A stretch of DNA of 8,544 nucleotides from Acidobacteriaceae bacterium (GTDB taxonomy: Bacteria; Acidobacteriota; Terriglobia; Terriglobales; Acidobacteriaceae): contig PMWR01000268.1 in the NCBI GenBank assembly GCA_003166055.1, positions 362-8,905 on the forward strand, written 5' to 3'. The position numbers and the translations under genes were made by a program. Below, piece after piece: positions 6,760 through 8,544 of this stretch. The stretch's first letter is position 1, and each line of letters starts with the position of its first letter. A model generated the notes under the pieces. That model was not told the DNA's origin, searched no databases, and worked only from the letters and a program-made list of their open reading frames with translations.

Positions 6760-8544
6760 ATGGGACGCCTGCAATCACGGAATGTTTCGATGATTTTGGC
6801 GCCGGCGCTGCTCCTCGCGACGGGTTGTGCCGGTGGGCTCGTATCCGCGAATCCCTCCAACGCCACATTCTCCATCTCTCCCGGCGCCAACTCAATTGAC
6901 ACCAACTGCACCGGCTGCAATGCGACGAATTCGCAGGGCGCCTCCGTCGAGCAGTTCACCGCGACCCTCTCGGGCGGAGGCGCGGCCACAGTCACCTGGA
7001 CAGTTTCCGGAGGAGACGCGAACAGCGGAGCCGGCTCCATTACCTCAAGCGGCCAGTACATTCCGCCCAGCTATCTCACCGCCGACCGCGTGCGCGTCGC
7101 AGTCACCGCAACCCTCGAATCGAACACCGCCTCCAGCACCGCCGCCACCGCAACCGCCGTGCTGACCATAACACCGGGATTCCTGCAGCCGCTCACGCCG
7201 GAGAACGCGGCCCTCAGCGCCAATGGGCAAGTAACCATCACCGGCTACCTGGCTGAAGCGGGCGGCAGCGCCGGCATCAACTACACGCTCTCCAATACGT
7301 CGACGGGTGCGACGGGCGGACAAGGCTCACTGGGCCTGGTGAACTGCCAGCGCAGTATCTCCACCTTCACCTCATGCACGGTGACCTACACAGCGCCGGC
7401 CACAGTCGCCTTCACCGGCGCCACCTACGTTGTGGCCACCGCCGGCGAAGTGTCGAGGGCCGTGGGTGAATTGCTGTTGAACACAGCGGGCGTTTCGAGC
7501 AGCCCAACGGCTCACCAGGCGCAAACGGCCACGCCGGTTTCGCTGGGCAGCTCGGGCGGCAACAACAACGACTACGACACCTCGGGCAACCAGATCGTGG
7601 ACTGCTGCAGCGGTACGCTTGGTTCACTGATCCAGGACACCAACAGCCACCAGTACCTGCTGAGCAACAACCACGTGCTGGCGCGCAGCGACCATGCCAG
7701 CGTCGGCGACGCCATCATCCAGCCGGGGTTGATTGACAACAACTGCACTCCTTACGGCGATGGCGCAGGCGCCACTCCGGTGGCCTCGCTCACCGGCTGG
7801 CTGCCGCTCAGTTCGAGCGCCACCAATGCCGACGCGGCGATTGCGCAGGTCAACTCCAACGCCATCGGCGCAAGCGGCAACATTCTTGAATTTGGCGCCC
7901 GCCTGGGCGATGGCACGCTGGCTGCGGCGCCTCCGGGCGTCTCCTCCACGGGCGGCAGGGGCGAAGCCGCATCGCTTGCTCTCACGGTAGCCAAGAGCGG
8001 ACGGACGACTGGGTTAACCTGTGCCGGCGTCTCGGCCCTCGCTCTCGATGTCAGCGTCGATTACTACCTGGACTGCGCTGAAACCAAGCCCTACCTGACC
8101 AGAACCTACACCAACCAGGTAGCCATCAGCGGCAACGAGTTCAGCGATGCGGGCGACTCCGGCTCACTGGTGGTGGATACCGCTAACGCCGAGCCGGTCG
8201 GGCTGTTCTTTGCGGGCGGAACGGACGTGTCGGGCGTAAGCCAGGGCGTAGCCAACCCCGCGACCGATGTTTTGAACGAGCTCAACGCGCAGTTGGGAGC
8301 GGGAACGACTTACACCTTTGTCGGCGCTGCGGACCACGCCGTCAGTTGCCTCAACTACGGCGACAACACGGTTGCCGCGGCCCAGGCCCGCATGCTGAGC
8401 GGGAATGAAACATTGCGCGCGCAGGAAGCCCTGGCCCAGGCGCGCATGCTGATCCACCCCTCCGCCGGCATCCTCGGCGTCGCCATGGGCAAGAGCAGCG
8501 ACCACCCCGGCGAAGCGGCGGTGATCCTCTATGTCGACGAATCG
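6760..8544 (+). CDS. Lipoprotein with Ig-like regions and trypsin-like serine protease domain (3'-truncated)
   Basis: This frame is open for 595 codons from ATG 6760 to the window end with no stop. The N-terminus has Arg3 and Arg7, a hydrophobic core and a lipobox-like ATGC with Cys23, so the protein is probably exported and lipid-anchored. Residues about 33-225 are Thr/Ser/Ala/Gly-rich beta sequence of bacterial Ig-like type (VTWTVSGG, GSITSSGQYIPPS). From about 280 a chymotrypsin-fold protease follows: SNNHVLA with H305, NADAAIA with D358, KSGRTTGLT near 415, and AGDSGSLVV with S467 in GDSG (465-468), so a full His-Asp-Ser triad is visible. The segment after about 560 (SAGILGVAMGKSSDHPGEAAVILYVD) suggests a further small domain that continues past the edge. 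AGGA lies eight bases before the ATG; GTG 6754 is an in-frame alternative start. It probably cleaves proteins at the cell surface; its substrate is unknown. Confidence 0.88.
   Translation, partial: MGRLQSRNVSMILAPALLLATGCAGGLVSANPSNATFSISPGANSIDTNCTGCNATNSQGASVEQFTATLSGGGAATVTWTVSGGDANSGAGSITSSGQYIPPSYLTADRVRVAVTATLESNTASSTAATATAVLTITPGFLQPLTPENAALSANGQVTITGYLAEAGGSAGINYTLSNTSTGATGGQGSLGLVNCQRSISTFTSCTVTYTAPATVAFTGATYVVATAGEVSRAVGELLLNTAGVSSSPTAHQAQTATPVSLGSSGGNNNDYDTSGNQIVDCCSGTLGSLIQDTNSHQYLLSNNHVLARSDHASVGDAIIQPGLIDNNCTPYGDGAGATPVASLTGWLPLSSSATNADAAIAQVNSNAIGASGNILEFGARLGDGTLAAAPPGVSSTGGRGEAASLALTVAKSGRTTGLTCAGVSALALDVSVDYYLDCAETKPYLTRTYTNQVAISGNEFSDAGDSGSLVVDTANAEPVGLFFAGGTDVSGVSQGVANPATDVLNELNAQLGAGTTYTFVGAADHAVSCLNYGDNTVAAAQARMLSGNETLRAQEALAQARMLIHPSAGILGVAMGKSSDHPGEAAVILYVDES

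Noticed and set aside
6827..8505. Several proline-, alanine- or glycine-rich open frames on both strands
   Set aside because: They are shadows of the 595-codon protease frame in GC-rich sequence and show no start signals or domains.

Overview
The window is high-GC bacterial DNA with five substantial protein-coding genes, one short-insert region of uncertain coding status, and several repeat or hairpin structures. The style suggests an Acidobacteriota (Terriglobia-like) chromosome. This is inference, not proof: the clues are a REP-like element built on the palindrome GGCACGACT-TC-AGTCGTGCC followed by a GGGCT-TC-AGCCC hairpin, a GGGAATA-type heptamer repeat, a J-domain/winged-helix protein, and an Ig-like plus trypsin-like surface lipoprotein. 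No rRNA, tRNA, CRISPR array, transposase or phage gene was seen.

Layout. At the left edge (4-1563, +) lies a class I adenylate-forming acyl-CoA ligase, possibly clipped at its 5' end. It converges on a J-domain protein (1773-2396, -), and the 209-base gap between them holds the REP-like element. A 379-base divergent spacer with two 8-bp-arm hairpins separates the J-domain gene from a two-gene ABC exporter operon: a DrrA-type ATPase (2776-3726) and an ABC-2 permease (3719-4597), which overlap by 8 bases. The permease start sits behind a strong Shine-Dalgarno inside the ATPase gene, and a tandem heptamer repeat is translated as part of the permease N-terminus.

A 482-base spacer (4598-5079) has no convincing gene, although its minus strand carries a protein-like 85-codon frame. 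It leads to the most unusual gene of the window (5080-6540, +), which encodes three precise 52-residue repeats of fascin-like beta-trefoil type fused to a Vps62-like domain. That gene ends at a strong intrinsic terminator (6567-6605).

The right edge is filled by a lipoprotein (6760-8544, +, open at the window end) with Ig-like regions and a chymotrypsin-fold serine protease whose His, Asp and Ser residues can all be located.

The ATPase and permease work together as one exporter. The other genes appear to be separate transcription units, and nothing in the sequence ties them into one pathway. The trefoil-Vps62 fusion is the best candidate for under-described biology.
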